In this document: in pieces, positions 1 through 11,229 of the stretch
How positions within the stretch are numbered: the first letter of the stretch is position 1
Layout: each line of letters begins with the position of its first letter
DNA from: Cymodocea nodosa
Lineage: Eukaryota > Streptophyta > Magnoliopsida > Alismatales > Cymodoceaceae
Direction: 5' to 3'
NCBI GenBank assembly: GCA_036874045.1
Contig: JAZBRI010000008.1
Span: 4,107,001-4,171,000, forward strand
Length of the DNA: 64,000 nt
Notes under the pieces: model-generated
Told to the model about the DNA's origin: nothing
The model's database searches: none
Seen by the model: the letters and a program-made list of their open reading frames with translations, nothing else
Made by a program: the position numbers and the translations under genes

Positions 1-726
1 CATTGAAATCATAAATATATTTTCTGATAAAAATTCGACCATTCCTGAAAAATTATATTATTGGAAACCTACTGGAAATTGGGATGAAGATTTATGCTTA
101 AGTGTGTATAATTTTCTGAATAGATCTTTGACTGAAAACACTATGACATATCTAGGACAGAAATCATTAATTAACAGCATACATGTCATACTTGATGGAT
201 ATATATATCTAGTCACAGATATATCAGTTGCATTTAGATCTGATTTATACATAGTAAGCATAAATAGTTATGATAATGACTATATAGAAATTTTGCCTAT
301 ACCGAGAGAAATAGCTAAACCACCATTTGCAGAATATGATAAAATTCAAATAGGGATGTGGTATAATGAATATGATGATCCAACTTTATGTTTGATAAGA
401 TGGTGGGATGAATTGAAGAAATTTCAAATATGGATTATGAAAGACATAAATGAATGGAAGTGGGAAGAGGAATATATTGAAATAGATGTAGAAATAGAAA
501 CAGCTACATTATCTTGGAACCGAAAAGGATCCCTTTTTTTGCATTTCATTTCATTAATGGTAATACACTTGTATTTAGTATTGATAACATACTACAAGTT
601 TACAAATTAAGAAGGAACACGAATTGCATTAAAACAGAATTAATAGCAAGAAGAATTATGCCTAAAAAGTTTACTTTGACTAACACGTTTATTCCATTTG
701 TTACTACATTTCAATCATGTTCTTAA
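1..726 (+). pseudogene. Retroelement-borne F-box/FBA protein, C-terminal part (copy 1)
   Basis: This is the C-terminal two thirds of the F-box-associated protein seen more completely at 24473-25611 and 52943-54100; the N-terminal F-box lies left of the window. The frame is open from base 2 to 610. A net two-base gain in the T-run near 535 then shifts it, and the original frame resumes to a TAA at 724-726. Visible motifs are the tryptophan-rich block RWWDELKKFQIWIMKD, a match to the plant F-box-associated domain pattern, and the terminal block PKKFTLTNTFIPFV. It is followed by the same 3' non-coding region and LTR start as the other copies, so it belongs to a gypsy element rather than to a host locus. 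Function, inferred from the family: substrate receptor of an SCF ubiquitin ligase. Confidence 0.75.
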
Positions 727-2460
727 ACTGTGATTTTGTGTGTTTAATGTTGTGTATTCTACATTTATTTTTAGAAAAAAGAAAAAAAAAATATCAACCC
801 AGTTTGTTGGTATCTGTCTTGGGAAACCAACTGGCTTGCTTGTGAGCCACCAAAGGCATAAGAGCTTGGGTTCCACACAAGACACTGATTTATCAATATC
901 TGTTAAATGTTATTTTGTTATATATTCTGCTTTTATTTGTGAATGAAAAGTTTTTCAAAATCAAAAAATCAGAATATGCAGAAGGAGATACAAACGAAAC
1001 AAGGTATGTAATCGATTACTTATCCTGAATTTAGATTTAAACTCATTCGTTGAGTTAGTTGCTAAGTCAACGAAACAATATTCATGCCTGCTACAATTAC
1101 TGTATTTATTGTCAAATCTTTTACATTGAGGACAATGCAAAATGTAGGTATAGGGGGAGGTAATTAAAGTAATATCCATGTAAGTTTGTTAATTAAAGGA
1201 ATTAGAATGGTATTGCAAAGTTTTGTGGAAATTGAAAAACTTTTATGAATTTGCTATAACTATCCGATAATTGAGACTGTAAAATTTTTACGATCTGTAA
1301 CTGCTTAAATGTTATATTTAGAAGGCTATATAAGATGCTATAGAATTTACTATTTATGCAAATCTAGATATAGTATCTTTTGTTTTTTTTTCTGAATTTT
1401 ATGAGTTTAACAGTTTCACGATTTTAAAATGAAATCAAAATGCTTAACTGAAACTTAGTAAATTATCTAAAGTCCTGAAAGAGTTGAGATGTTGAATTTT
1501 AGATTAAATGAAACACATATGATCAAAGATACATTTAATTTGACTAATTAAACTTGTAGAATGATTTATGTGTAGATCTTATTAAACTACAGAAAAAGTA
1601 TGAGCTTATTGATATGGATTCATATTTTCAGTAAATAATAAGAGCAGGAATATATGAGATTTGTGTTTTATTGCATCTATATTAATGAAATATGTTCATA
1701 TACTATGTTGAAAAGAAAAAAAGAGGAAAAAAGAGAAAAATTTTGAGAGTTTATTGACTTGTTTGATCACGAGCCTTTTGTACTTGAGTAGATAGGTATG
1801 TAAGGATTGTTGACCTGAAGGACTCTTGAAATCTAGCAACCTAAGATCCTGATCAGATCTAGGATTGTTGACTGAAAGCTCATTACATGGGTACACTAGA
1901 AAGCTCTTATATAATTTAAAAGCTTGTCAAATTAACTTTTAAAGTACAAAAATACATATACTGTTCTGAAAAGATACAAGTGTTTTGTGAAATACAGATA
2001 TCTTTAGAATCGAGTATATTTTCTGTTATCTAGAATTGCTGAAATATGAATCTAAGAATTGACCTTTGAAGTTGTTTAATGGAGATACAATTCTTTATTC
2101 TACTTGTCTTAATCATATTGAATTGGATTGTACTTTGATTCATTTGTTGTTGAAATTTCTTCTAGAAATCTTATTGGAAAATTCAGGATGACAGATGATG
2201 AAAAGAAGAACAAACGATAATGTAATTAACACCTATGTGATGATGATATACTTTATATGTAATTTACATATATTCTAAGTATATTTGCAGGTTGAAGAGG
2301 AGAAAAAAATGTTAAAACAGATTACTGAAACCTATAGAATATCTATATAATAATAAGTTCTTATGATGAACAGAAGAACAAAAGTAAGAATTAATTCTAG
2401 CACTTTAGAAAGACCAATTAATTAGATCTTAGTTTGCTAAGGGACTAGCAAAAAATTAAG
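727..2460 (+). other. Conserved 3' non-coding region of gypsy element (copy 1)
   Basis: No supported gene. The stretch is collinear with 25612-27366 (element A) and 54101-56007 (element B). Shared landmarks are a block near 805-885 with small inverted repeats, a CATTG/CAATG hairpin followed by a purine tract (1121-1160), a block near 1755-1905, and the final polypurine tract. Short ORFs inside it are not conserved between copies. Confidence 0.7.
1121..1160 (+). promoter_or_regulatory. Hairpin plus internal purine tract
   Basis: CATTG-AGGA-CAATG forms a small stem-loop, followed about 10 bases later by a G-rich purine tract. The same arrangement occurs at 26034-26073, at 54580-54620 and, inverted, at 40201-40241. 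From memory, a similar hairpin before a G-run is common near the 3' end of plant Athila/Tat elements. A secondary plus-strand priming site or an RNA structure is plausible but unproven. Confidence 0.55.
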
Positions 2461-2471
2461 TATGGGGGAAG
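2461..2471 (+). promoter_or_regulatory. Polypurine tract of the window-start gypsy element
   Basis: TATGGGGGAAG lies directly before the LTR start TGTTTAGAATG. The identical arrangement precedes the LTRs at 27378 and 56019. Confidence 0.8.
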
Positions 2472-2658
2472 TGTTTAGAATGAAAAAGTGCATAATATTA
2501 ACGGTTAAATGATGGTTAATTGCATAATATTTAGCTTATCATATGAGAATTAAGCCATTATGTTATAATTGCACTGTTATATGCTTTAATGAAAGAATCT
2601 ACATAATTTCAAGGAATTAGCATTAATTTAATACATTTCTGAACTATCGGTAAATTGC
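2472..2658 (+). repeat. Truncated 3' LTR of gypsy element
   Basis: The first ~187 bp match the start of the 1854-bp LTR of element A. Homology stops abruptly after TAAATTGC, where an AT-microsatellite and palindrome array begins. The rest of this LTR is either missing or replaced. Confidence 0.7.
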
Positions 2659-3088
2659 TGGTTTTTATATATATAAATATATATATGTATATATATTTGC
2701 ATCGGTTGAACCGATCATGTTCGGTTCAACCGATACTTTTTATATATATAAAAATATATATATATGTATGTATATTTGTATCGGTTGAACCGATCATGTT
2801 CGGTTCAACCGATACTTTTTATATATATAAATATATATATGTATATATATTTTCATCGATTGAATCGATAATGTTCGGTTCAACCGATACTTTTTATATA
2901 TATAAATATATATATATGTATATATGTATATATATTTTTTGAATTGGTTGAACCGAACATGTTCGATTCAACCGATACTTTTTATATATATAAATATATA
3001 TATGTATATATATTTTTTGAATTGGTTGTTCGAGAAAATCGATACTTTATATATATATAAATAAATATATATATATGTATATGTATTT
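2659..3088 (+). repeat. Tandem array of AT-rich units with CGGTTNAACCG palindromes
   Basis: About six imperfect units of 65-88 bp. Each has a TATATATAAATATATATATG-type stretch followed by one or two GGTTGAACC or GGTTCAACC palindromes separated by GATCATGTT. Palindromes decay toward the right end. The ORF spanning 2655-2942 only reflects the repeat period. A related palindrome occurs in element A at 19180-19445. Confidence 0.8.
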
Positions 3089-3406
3089 TAAGATTAAAAT
3101 AATAAGAATAATTTATAATCTATGGTTTGAACTAATAGATTTAAGATTTCAACCAAAATATATTATAAAACACTACCTAAAATTGTGTAATTAATACATC
3201 AATCTGTAATTTTATTTTTAAAAATGAAAATAATATTAATGACTTGAAAAAGTATACATGCTCTAATTATTACAACATAAATTTAAAAAGTAGTCTAAAA
3301 GTACAAAGCATCCAAAGTTTTACAACATCAATCTACACAATAGTCCAAAGATACAAAGCATTCTACTTATTACTTATTAAGATCCAAAGGTATAATATAA
3401 ATGGAC

Positions 3407-4812
3407 TTAAATAGTCCTTCCATCCCACATTGCCATCATCATATCCTCACGCATCTTATCAGCTAATTCTTTTCGTTGTTCTTGACTCGTTCCAACCTGT
3501 GAATGTCCATCCATATGCACTTCTCCTGTTGGTTGTATATCATCAGTAATATTTAATTCTTCTAACTCATCTTGCAAATCTTCAAGTAAATCTTCTTTAT
3601 CAGCCAATCGAATGAAATTGTGAAGTAAAAAACATGCGATCACAATCTTCACTTGTGTTTCATATGGATATGGCATCTGACCTCGTAAGATTGAAAAACG
3701 ATGTTTCACAACTCCAAATGTACGCTCAATGACTGTTCTTAGTTGTGAATGCCTGTAGTTAATGTTTTCTACAGCATTACTAGGAAGTTTATCATTAACA
3801 TAATCAGATAAATGATAGCGTACACCTCGAAATGGGCAAATATACTCTGGTCGATTGGGATATCCAGCATCTACCAAGTAAAACTTACCTATAGAAGAAT
3901 AGAAATTAGTATGATAATGTGCATATTACTTGAAAATATACTAATTGCATTTACTTGGAGGAACTTTGAAACCATTAGGTCTACTAATTGCATCTTGAAG
4001 GATACGAGCATCAGCTGCTGATCCTTCCCAACCAGCTAAAATATATGTAAATCTCATATCAAAATTACATGCTGCCATCACATTTTGAGACAATTCACCT
4101 TTCCTATTTCTAAATCTAGCTATTTCTTGTCCAAAAATAGTTGCTTTGATATGAGTACCATCAATAGCTCTAATGCAATCCTATACACATTAAACATCAT
4201 TTAATCTTATTCCTTAAATAAGATAAAAACTACAATGACATTACAAAAGTCAATACATACCTTAAAATATGGATAAACATTTACATCATCTGCAATTCGA
4301 CTTGGAGTTGAAGATGAAGGTCTTGCTATAAGCACATGATGTAGACGTATTATAGCATTTAATACTTCATTAAAGTATTTGCTAACACTCCAACTTGAAC
4401 GACTAAATCGCTCAACTATTACTCCATACCTTTGATTTTGCCCTACTGTGACAAGGAACATGGAAAATTTCTCTTCAACACTAATGTTGTTGGTATCAGC
4501 AATAACTCCTTCATTTCTCATTAAAGAACAAAAACTTTTAAACACACTTTGACTCATTCTGTAAATCTTCCGACAATTGTAAGCTTGATGAGGTTGACAA
4601 GGATCTAGTAATCTCTTAATGTAATCTGCACCTTCTTTACTATATATACGACTTGTGTTATTGTATAGTAATAGTGACGTACTTGCCATTTTTGCTAAAA
4701 TTGTCCATGACATTAATAGACGTAGTCGCCTTCTTCTAGCCACTTCTTCTTCATCCAGTATGAATGAAATTGCATTATCAACTGTAGTAGTAAACATGTC
4801 ACTAGGATTCAT
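3407..4812 (-). CDS. PIF/Harbinger transposase (three exons)
   Basis: Cut-and-paste transposase of the HARBI1/DDE_Tnp_4 family, expected to act in the nucleus with the Myb-like partner encoded upstream. Exons, inferred from GT-AG borders and continuous frame, are 4261-4812, 3955-4180 and 3407-3888, giving about 419 aa, close to the family's usual length. The three catalytic acidic residues are present: AIDGTHI near residue 191, LVDAGYP near 266, and VIERTFG near 314. The in-frame ATG at 4810-4812 was preferred over a GTG two codons earlier. No stop or frameshift is seen, so the coding potential looks intact. Introns are about 80 and 66 bp. The partner gene carries a stop and one terminal repeat is missing, so this copy may be immobile while still producing transposase. 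Confidence 0.85.
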
Positions 4813-4848
4813 CCTCACCTACAAAATAACAAGAATATTACGAATATA

Positions 4849-5030
4849 CCATTTCACATTTCAATATATAAAAGACATTTCACATTTTTAAGGAAATAAA
4901 AGACATTTCACATTTTTAAGAAAAAAAAAGACATTTCACATTTTTAAGAAAATAAAAGACATTCGATGTTTCAACTAATAAAAAGCATTTTACATTTCAT
5001 AATGATAAGTCATTTCACATTTCAATATAT
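4849..5030. repeat. Short tandem repeat, about 32-bp unit
   Basis: Four to five imperfect copies of a unit containing AAAGACATTTCACATTTTTA, between the two Harbinger genes. The rest of 4813-5134 shows nothing else. Confidence 0.75.
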
Positions 5031-5134
5031 AATATCCAGTGTTCATTTCATCCATATATGACCTCCCACAAAAAGATTGGAAAGAAAGTGAATTCATGCA
5101 CAAAACAAACATTTCATCCATTGTAACCATATGC

Positions 5135-6169
5135 TCACTTCCTAAACCTCAACCATCCATAACGCATTTCTGCTGGTAAACTTAAGAACATTTTACAAAA
5201 TTCTGGCTTTTGGAATAACTCCATAGCTTCATATTGTTCTTCTGTAGAAAGACCTTCAATCTGAAGTAACGCTGCAACAGCATGATCTAAATAGTTTTTA
5301 GTCTTTTCTTTAATATCAACCAACCTTTCCTGTACTTCAACTAATTTTTTTTGTATATCAACCAACTCTTTAAATTGCTCGTTCAGTGTAGCTTGATTTT
5401 GTTGATCTATTTCACACATATGCATAATGGCTTTTGATGCATCTTTAAATGAATCTGCTATGATTTGATGGGACACTGCATGAGGTCTTGCTCGTCTCTT
5501 CTTCTTCTCAGTTGCCACCCTTGAACTTCCTCCTGATGAAGGAGGTAAATCAGAATCCATGTCCATTGTTTCCTGAGTAGTATTGAAAGTGTTCATTTCC
5601 ACATCCTGCATGTTTGGTACAAACTCTACCTCATCACCTTGTTTAGCCATATTCCCAGTGGCCATACTACCTTCAAATATTTGTTGCAATTGCTCAAATA
5701 TCAAGCATGATTTGCCTTTGTAGCTTTCACACTCTAGATGTGCCTATAGAAAGAAAATTGTAGTCAAATGGAAAAAGATAAAGATTACAATATTTGATAA
5801 GTCATAAGTGATTAAAAAATTAACCTTAACGAACTCTTTCCAAATCTCATCATCAATGTCAGTGTAACCTTGGATGAAATTCCAACCCCATCCACTCTAG
5901 TTGGCAATTTTGGAGTAATTTCGATACATTAGTCGCCAAGTTTTTAAGCGACTTTCTACATTCTTCCTTGTGATACCTGCGTTTCTTCTAGTATTGTATT
6001 TTTCAATTACTTCATCCCAAGTGCTACCTTTGATTTTTCCATCATGAGTTTTCTTATTTCCTTCATTCAATACTTCTGCTAAAATATCTAAGAAATACGC
6101 ATCTGCTTCAGCATTCCAACTAATGTAACTTCTACCTCCACCTGTCCTTCCCTTATCAGGAGTACTCAT
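5135..6169 (-). pseudogene. PIF/Harbinger Myb/SANT-like protein with one nonsense codon
   Basis: The second Harbinger gene, a DNA-binding partner thought to bring transposase to the element ends. Two exons are inferred: 5825-6169 (115 codons from an ATG) and 5135-5743, with an 81-bp GT-AG intron that keeps the frame. Exon 1 has the Myb/SANT-like pattern: WNAEADAYFLDILAE, then STWDEVIEKYN, then VESRLKTWR. An in-frame TAG at 5897-5899 interrupts the conserved stretch just before SGWGW, where a leucine (TTG) is expected. The remaining ~205 codons stay open, including a coiled-coil-like segment rich in Gln, Glu and Lys. The partner transposase lies 320 bp further downstream on the same strand. 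Confidence 0.75.
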
Positions 6170-7439
6170 TTTCTACACAAGCACAGTTTCAACAACTACA
6201 ATAAAACATATGGAATAACAACAATAATACAAATATTCATATGCATTTGCAAATACCATTACATTCATATTTTTGTCAAAATCATATAAGAGAATTGCAA
6301 AAGTAAAAACAAAGTAAAACAATTAATCATTGGACATGCTACACACGTTATGTAAAATGAAATTTGTGGGAGTTCTACACAAAAGATTGGTCAAATCTTC
6401 TATGTGATGTTTGACAAAGGTTTAATTGATTCTTATAACTAATGTGCATCTATTGAACAAAGTGACATTTGAAACTCATAACATGAAGGAAGAAAATAGT
6501 ATTATAAACTATTTATAATGGAAACAAATGTTCGACTAGAATTTTTTTTCCTAGATCTCAAAGCAGCATAACAAAATAAAATCCAAACTCTTGCAAAGGT
6601 GGTAGTTAAGAATACCCAGCTATCAAGCAATGTTTCATCTTTCTCACACATACTACAGATTCCATAAATTAATGCTACTTTCAATCATCAATGAAAATTA
6701 GATATAATAAATTAGCATCAAATGTACATATCCAGCAAATAAGAAAAGGACCTACTTGCTTATGAAATAACTTCACAAATGTAAAAAGTATATGTCAAAA
6801 TCAGGAATGTTGGGATTAAAATTTGTAACATGTGCAAGAAAACCATTTTGCAAGTAAATTTACAAATTTTCATATTAACGAATCAAAACTAAGTTAACTA
6901 TTCACAAGATAAAATGCTACTAATCAAAAGAGAAATTTTGATTACATATTCTACGTAGCAATATAATTATGCAAAAAGGTGTATGTTGAAAAATGTGGCT
7001 GATAACTCATACGCTGTCTTCAAAGTAACTTTTTAATTGATTTGTTCCAAGGGAAAATTGACCTACAAAATATATGTAATACTAGTTCAGAAGTACACAG
7101 AAACTTACCAACTCAAGAAGACGTTTTTTACCATCAACTTGTTGCTGGCTCAAGCAAACATCATCATTAGCAGATCCCTTGGTTAACAACAACAATCTAT
7201 TTCGATTTTCACCAGTCAAACATGACAGAGTCAACACTTTCTTTCCACTTAAACATGTTTGACTAGTATTATAAACATGAGATCTGGTTTATTACCTTCG
7301 TGCATCAGTAAAGCATGCAATAAAATTGGGGAAAAAAATATTCTTCCATCGCACTCATGTATCAGATGCTATTATAGTGATTAAAACAACGGCACTTCGA
7401 GTTTATTGAAAGTGAATAAAGATTTGTATCTTTAGGCCA
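6170..7439. other. Gene-free interior of Harbinger element
   Basis: AT-rich, with no conserved ORF, RNA gene or repeat that I can recognise. It lies upstream of the Myb-like gene and presumably contains its promoter. Confidence 0.5.
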
Positions 7440-7800
7440 AACCTTCTGCTTCAGCAACGACAGGCGACAACAGCTTCGAGCGACAACAGCAGCTAGGGTG
7501 ATAGTGGAGGCTTCAGGTGACAGTGGCGGCTTCAGGCGACAGCGAGGGCAGGGGTGGTTTCGGTGTGAGGAGGTTTCGACGGTGCACACCGGAAGCGGCT
7601 TCTGTGAGGGCGAGCAGTGAGCGCGACAGTGAGCGCAACTGCCAGTGTGAGTACGATGACGACTGTGAGGGCGAGCAGCAAGCGTGACGACGAGCACAAC
7701 TGCAAGTGCGACGGCAACGGCGAGCGTGAGGGAGGGTGAGTGCGTGCGCGAGAGGGCGAAAATCACGTGCGCGAGGGTGGGAAAATTTCCGCCGGAAATG
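7440..7800. repeat. GC-rich subterminal block of Harbinger element
   Basis: Strongly GC-rich compared with the flanks and built from short degenerate repeats of GAGCG, GCGACAG and AGTGTGAG type. Overlapping arginine/serine-rich ORFs on both strands are low-complexity by-products. Subterminal repeats in this position could be transposase-binding sites, which is inference only. Confidence 0.6.
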
Positions 7801-7879
7801 GAAATTGAATCTTATATATGGACGGAAATATGTAAAATTCCTTTCCGTCAATTGACATGCACACTAACGACTTACAAAA

Positions 7880-7934
7880 GGAAAGTTTGAACTTTCCTTT
7901 CCTTTCCATGAATTCTGGTGTGCACTAACCCCCC
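7880..7934. repeat. Right terminal region of Harbinger element
   Basis: Contains the palindrome GGAAAGTT-TG-AACTTTCC and then the terminus GGTGTGCACTAACCCCC before the copia sequence begins. The opposite terminal repeat is not found, so the exact boundary (within about 3 bp) rests on where the copia gag frame resumes. Confidence 0.55.
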
Positions 7935-9379
7935 CTGAATGCTAAAGGTTTAAACATCTTGTTTTATGCTTTATCTCATAATCAATTTAACAAAGTTTCT
8001 ACATATCAAACTGCATATGAGATATAGCATGCATTAGAAGTTGCCAACAAAGGTACTAACCAAGTCAAGGAATCTAAGATTAATATGTTTGTACATAAAT
8101 ATGAGCTTTTTAAAATGCACGAAAATGAATGTATCACTGATATGTTTTCTTGTTTTCTTGAGATTGTAAATTCATTAAAATCTTTAAGCAAGAAATTCAA
8201 GGAAAAAGACTTGGTAAGAAAGATCCTTAGATCTTTAACTAAAATTTGGGCTCAAAAGACAACATCAATTGAAGAGTCCAAAGATTTAAATACATATACT
8301 CTCGATGATCTCATAGGTAATTTGACAGCCTATGAAGTACAACATTTAGATCCAAAAGGGAAAATCCTAAAAGGGATCTAGCTTTTGAGGCTAGTAAAGT
8401 CTTAGAAGTTACTAGTGATTCTGACGATGATTTACTATTGTTGACCAAAACATTTAGAAATCTGTTGAAGAAATGTAGGAACTTCAGGTCAACAAAGACA
8501 TCTGGAGATATGGAGAAGAAGTCATTCATGAAAGACAAAATCATAAGCTACAAGTGCAACAAGCTGAGTCACTTTCAAATTGATTATCTTCTCAACAAAG
8601 ATAAGAAAAATTCGAGGAGGAATTTTAGGAATAAGAAATTCAGAAAGAGAAGGGCATTTAAAGTGACATGGGATGACTCTTCAGCTTCACAATGTGAAGA
8701 AACAAAGGATTCAACATCAAACAATGAATCCTCATCAAAATCAAATTCAGAAGAAAATCTAGCAAACGTATGCTTCATGGCAAAATCTAGTGAGGTATCC
8801 TTTAATCAAAATGCTAGTTTTGATAGTTTTAATGGATTACTTGTTGAATACAATAAACTGGCTAGAAAATATAAGAAGGTAAAAATAGAAGGAAAAAACA
8901 CTAGAAAAATGCTAGATGAATCTGAAAATAAGATTGATTTTCTAAACTCTACGTTGAATAAATTTAAAGAAGAAAATCAAAAGCATGCATAGGAAATTTT
9001 AAAGTTTACTATAATAGAAATAAAATTGCATGCTAATTGTGAAAATTTAATTCTTGATAAAAAGAAAATGATATATGAAGTAGAAAAACTGAAACTAACT
9101 ATTACTGATTTAAATTCAGAAATTGATATGTTAAAGATTAAGGTTTGTGATCAAAAGGCTACATTAAGTAAATGGAATAGTAGTCAAACTATAACAAATG
9201 AACTTAGTAGTAAAATATCAAATGTAAAAAAACATGGTATTAGTTTACACCATGCATCTTCAGAAAATTATATATTGCATGATGGTACTGCTAAAAATAA
9301 TGTCTTTATTTCTAGTACTAAGAATTGTAAAAGAAAAACTATTCTATGTGTGATTAAAAAGGGAGATAAATATGTGTAA
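7935..9379 (+). pseudogene. Copia 1 gag region (SIRE/Maximus-like), 5' truncated
   Basis: The frame begins in mid-gag at the Harbinger junction with L-N-A-K followed by ALSHNQFNKVSTYQTAYEI, then a TAG where Trp is normal. The UBN2-type capsid segment (KINMFVHKYELFKMHENE) is followed by a frameshift near 8380. A second segment carries a degraded zinc knuckle (YKCNKLSHFQIDY, first Cys replaced), then the KVTWDDS and ANVCFMA signatures. A long coiled-coil region continues through 9026-9379 in the same frame. The long coiled coil after the knuckle suits the SIRE/Maximus lineage. It is not functional. The 5' LTR and primer-binding site are absent. Confidence 0.8.
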
Positions 9380-9639
9380 ATTGATAAAATGCAGCATAGC
9401 ACATGATGCAAGAATTTCAAAAGAAATTTTCAAAAAAATCAGGCTAAGTCATTTGAGGATTTTAATATTTTTGATCAATTTTCTTCATATTTAAAAAATA
9501 TTGGATAATAGGATCAGCAATCAAATAATGTTAGAAAGGAAAATTTCTACTCTAGTTTACATAGAGATAAATGTTCTGATAATTACAATACTAAGAGAAA
9601 TAAATGAAGGAATAATTATCAGAAAATAGATAAGTTGAA

Positions 9640-11229
9640 GTTTAAAAATATTGATTATTTTGATATGACTCTCTCTAAAATTCTTGGACCCACTCAAAAA
9701 TAGGTTCCAAGAAATAAAATCTCTTCTTAACTATTGTACAAGTACACAAATCAAAATGGATAATAGATAGTGGAGCATCTAGCCACATGACTAAAGATAT
9801 ACGATTACTTACAAAAGTAACAAAGACCAAGAGTAAACAAGTTACCTTTGGAAATAAAAGCAAAAAAAATATCCTTGGGTCTAGCAAGGTTCAGGTAATT
9901 GAAAAATGTTTTATAAATGATGTCTTATTAGTGAAAAACTTAGGTTTTAATTTATTGAGTGTTCCTATTTTAATGAAGTTTTATAGAGTAATTTTTGAAA
10001 AATATTCTTGTAAAATTATGGACATTTCTACAAACGAAATTTTATTCACTACATATAAGAAAGGATCTGTTTGCATTCTGAATTTGCCTTCTAATATTAT
10101 TAAAGACAATGCTTGCTTAATTGCAAAATTGGATGAAGTTATTTTATGGCATAGAAGGCTAAGACACTTAAACTTAAAATTATTACAAAAGCTGTCTAAA
10201 AAGAATCTAGTTAGAGGTTTACCTAGTATTAAGTAGTCGAAAGAGTTTATGTGTGATGCATGTCAACTAGGTAAATTACATAAAACATCTTTTAAAAGTT
10301 TAAATGAAATAATAAGCAAAACAGTATTAGAACTAGTGCATATGGATTTATTTGGACCTACTAGGACTACCGGTCTAGGAGGTAAACATTATACTTTTGT
10401 ACTAGTTGATGACTATTCTAGGTTTACTTGGGTTTATTTTCTAGCTAATAAAATTGAAGTTTTTGAAATATTTAAGATATTCTGTAGGTTTACTAAAGTT
10501 TAGAATGAGCAAAATGTTAAAATTCAAACACTTAAGAGTGATCATGGTACAAAATTTGATAATGATCAAATGGACACCTTTTGTGAAGAATTAGGCATAG
10601 ATCATAGGTACTCATTTACAAGAGGTCCTTCACAAAATGGGATAGTAGAATGTAAAAATAGATCACTTCAGGAAATGTCTAGAACCATGTTAAATGAAAA
10701 TAAGTTACCCCTATCTCTTTAGGCAAAAGTAGTTCATATAGCATGTTATGTTATAAATAGAGTACATCTAAGAGCAATTTTGGATAAAACTCCTTATGAG
10801 ATATGGTATAACAATGTTCCCAAAATAAGTTATTTAAAACCCTTTGGATGCAAGTGTTTTATTTTAAACAATAAGGAACGTAGAGACAAATTTAGAGCCA
10901 AATCAAATGAGGGTATTTTTGTTGGTTATTCCATTAGAAGTAAGGCATATAGAGTATATAATAAATCAACAAAAACCATTGAGGAAACCTTACATGTGAA
11001 ATTTCATGAAAATTCTCATTTGGATTTTAGACATGCTGAAAACTTTGATTTAGAAATTCTCCCAGAAATGGTACCAAATGATGTTGACAAAGAAATTGAG
11101 AGATTATCTGATAGAATAAGAAATATAAACTTAAATTATGAAGATTTAGAAGAAAATAATGTCATACCTATAGAAAATGTGGAACAACATAAAAATTGGC
11201 GTTATGCTTCATCTCATCCTATTGATTAG
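9640..11229 (+). pseudogene. Copia 1 protease and integrase
   Basis: Protease is marked by WIIDSGASSHMTK near 9761. It is followed by the pre-integrase zinc region (LWHRRLRHLN, then CDACQLGK). The integrase core retains VDDYSRFTW, SDHGTKFDN and GIVECKNR, so all three catalytic acidic residues are present, though the Arg after Glu has become Cys. The frame is cut by a stop before CDAC (10234-10236), at 10501-10503, and where Trp is expected near 10722; the last named segment ends at 11227-11229. All are explicable by C-to-T or G-to-A changes. The product would have been the middle of the copia polyprotein. Confidence 0.85.

Larger units (their letters stand above)
3089..7934 (-). mobile_element. 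PIF/Harbinger DNA transposon, left end missing
   Basis: Contains the two genes typical of PIF/Harbinger elements on the same strand: a DDE transposase (3407-4812) and a Myb/SANT-like protein (5135-6169). The right end is about 7934, where the sequence abuts a copia gag frame; read on the minus strand it starts GGGGGTTAGTGCACACCAG. I find no matching inverted terminal repeat at the left, so that end appears deleted or overwritten near the palindrome array. 3089-3406 holds no recognisable feature. Confidence 0.75.

Noticed and set aside
1-726. Host F-box gene next to transposons
   Set aside because: Three copies share the same flanking retroelement 3' region and LTR start, and one lies between two LTRs with a target duplication.
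2655-2942. 95-codon ORF of Tyr/Ile-rich repeats
   Set aside because: It is a translation of an AT microsatellite with palindromes, with no homologue in related LTRs.
7362-7851. Arginine/serine-rich overlapping ORFs on both strands
   Set aside because: Low-complexity GC-rich repeats near the end of the Harbinger element; three frames are open together.
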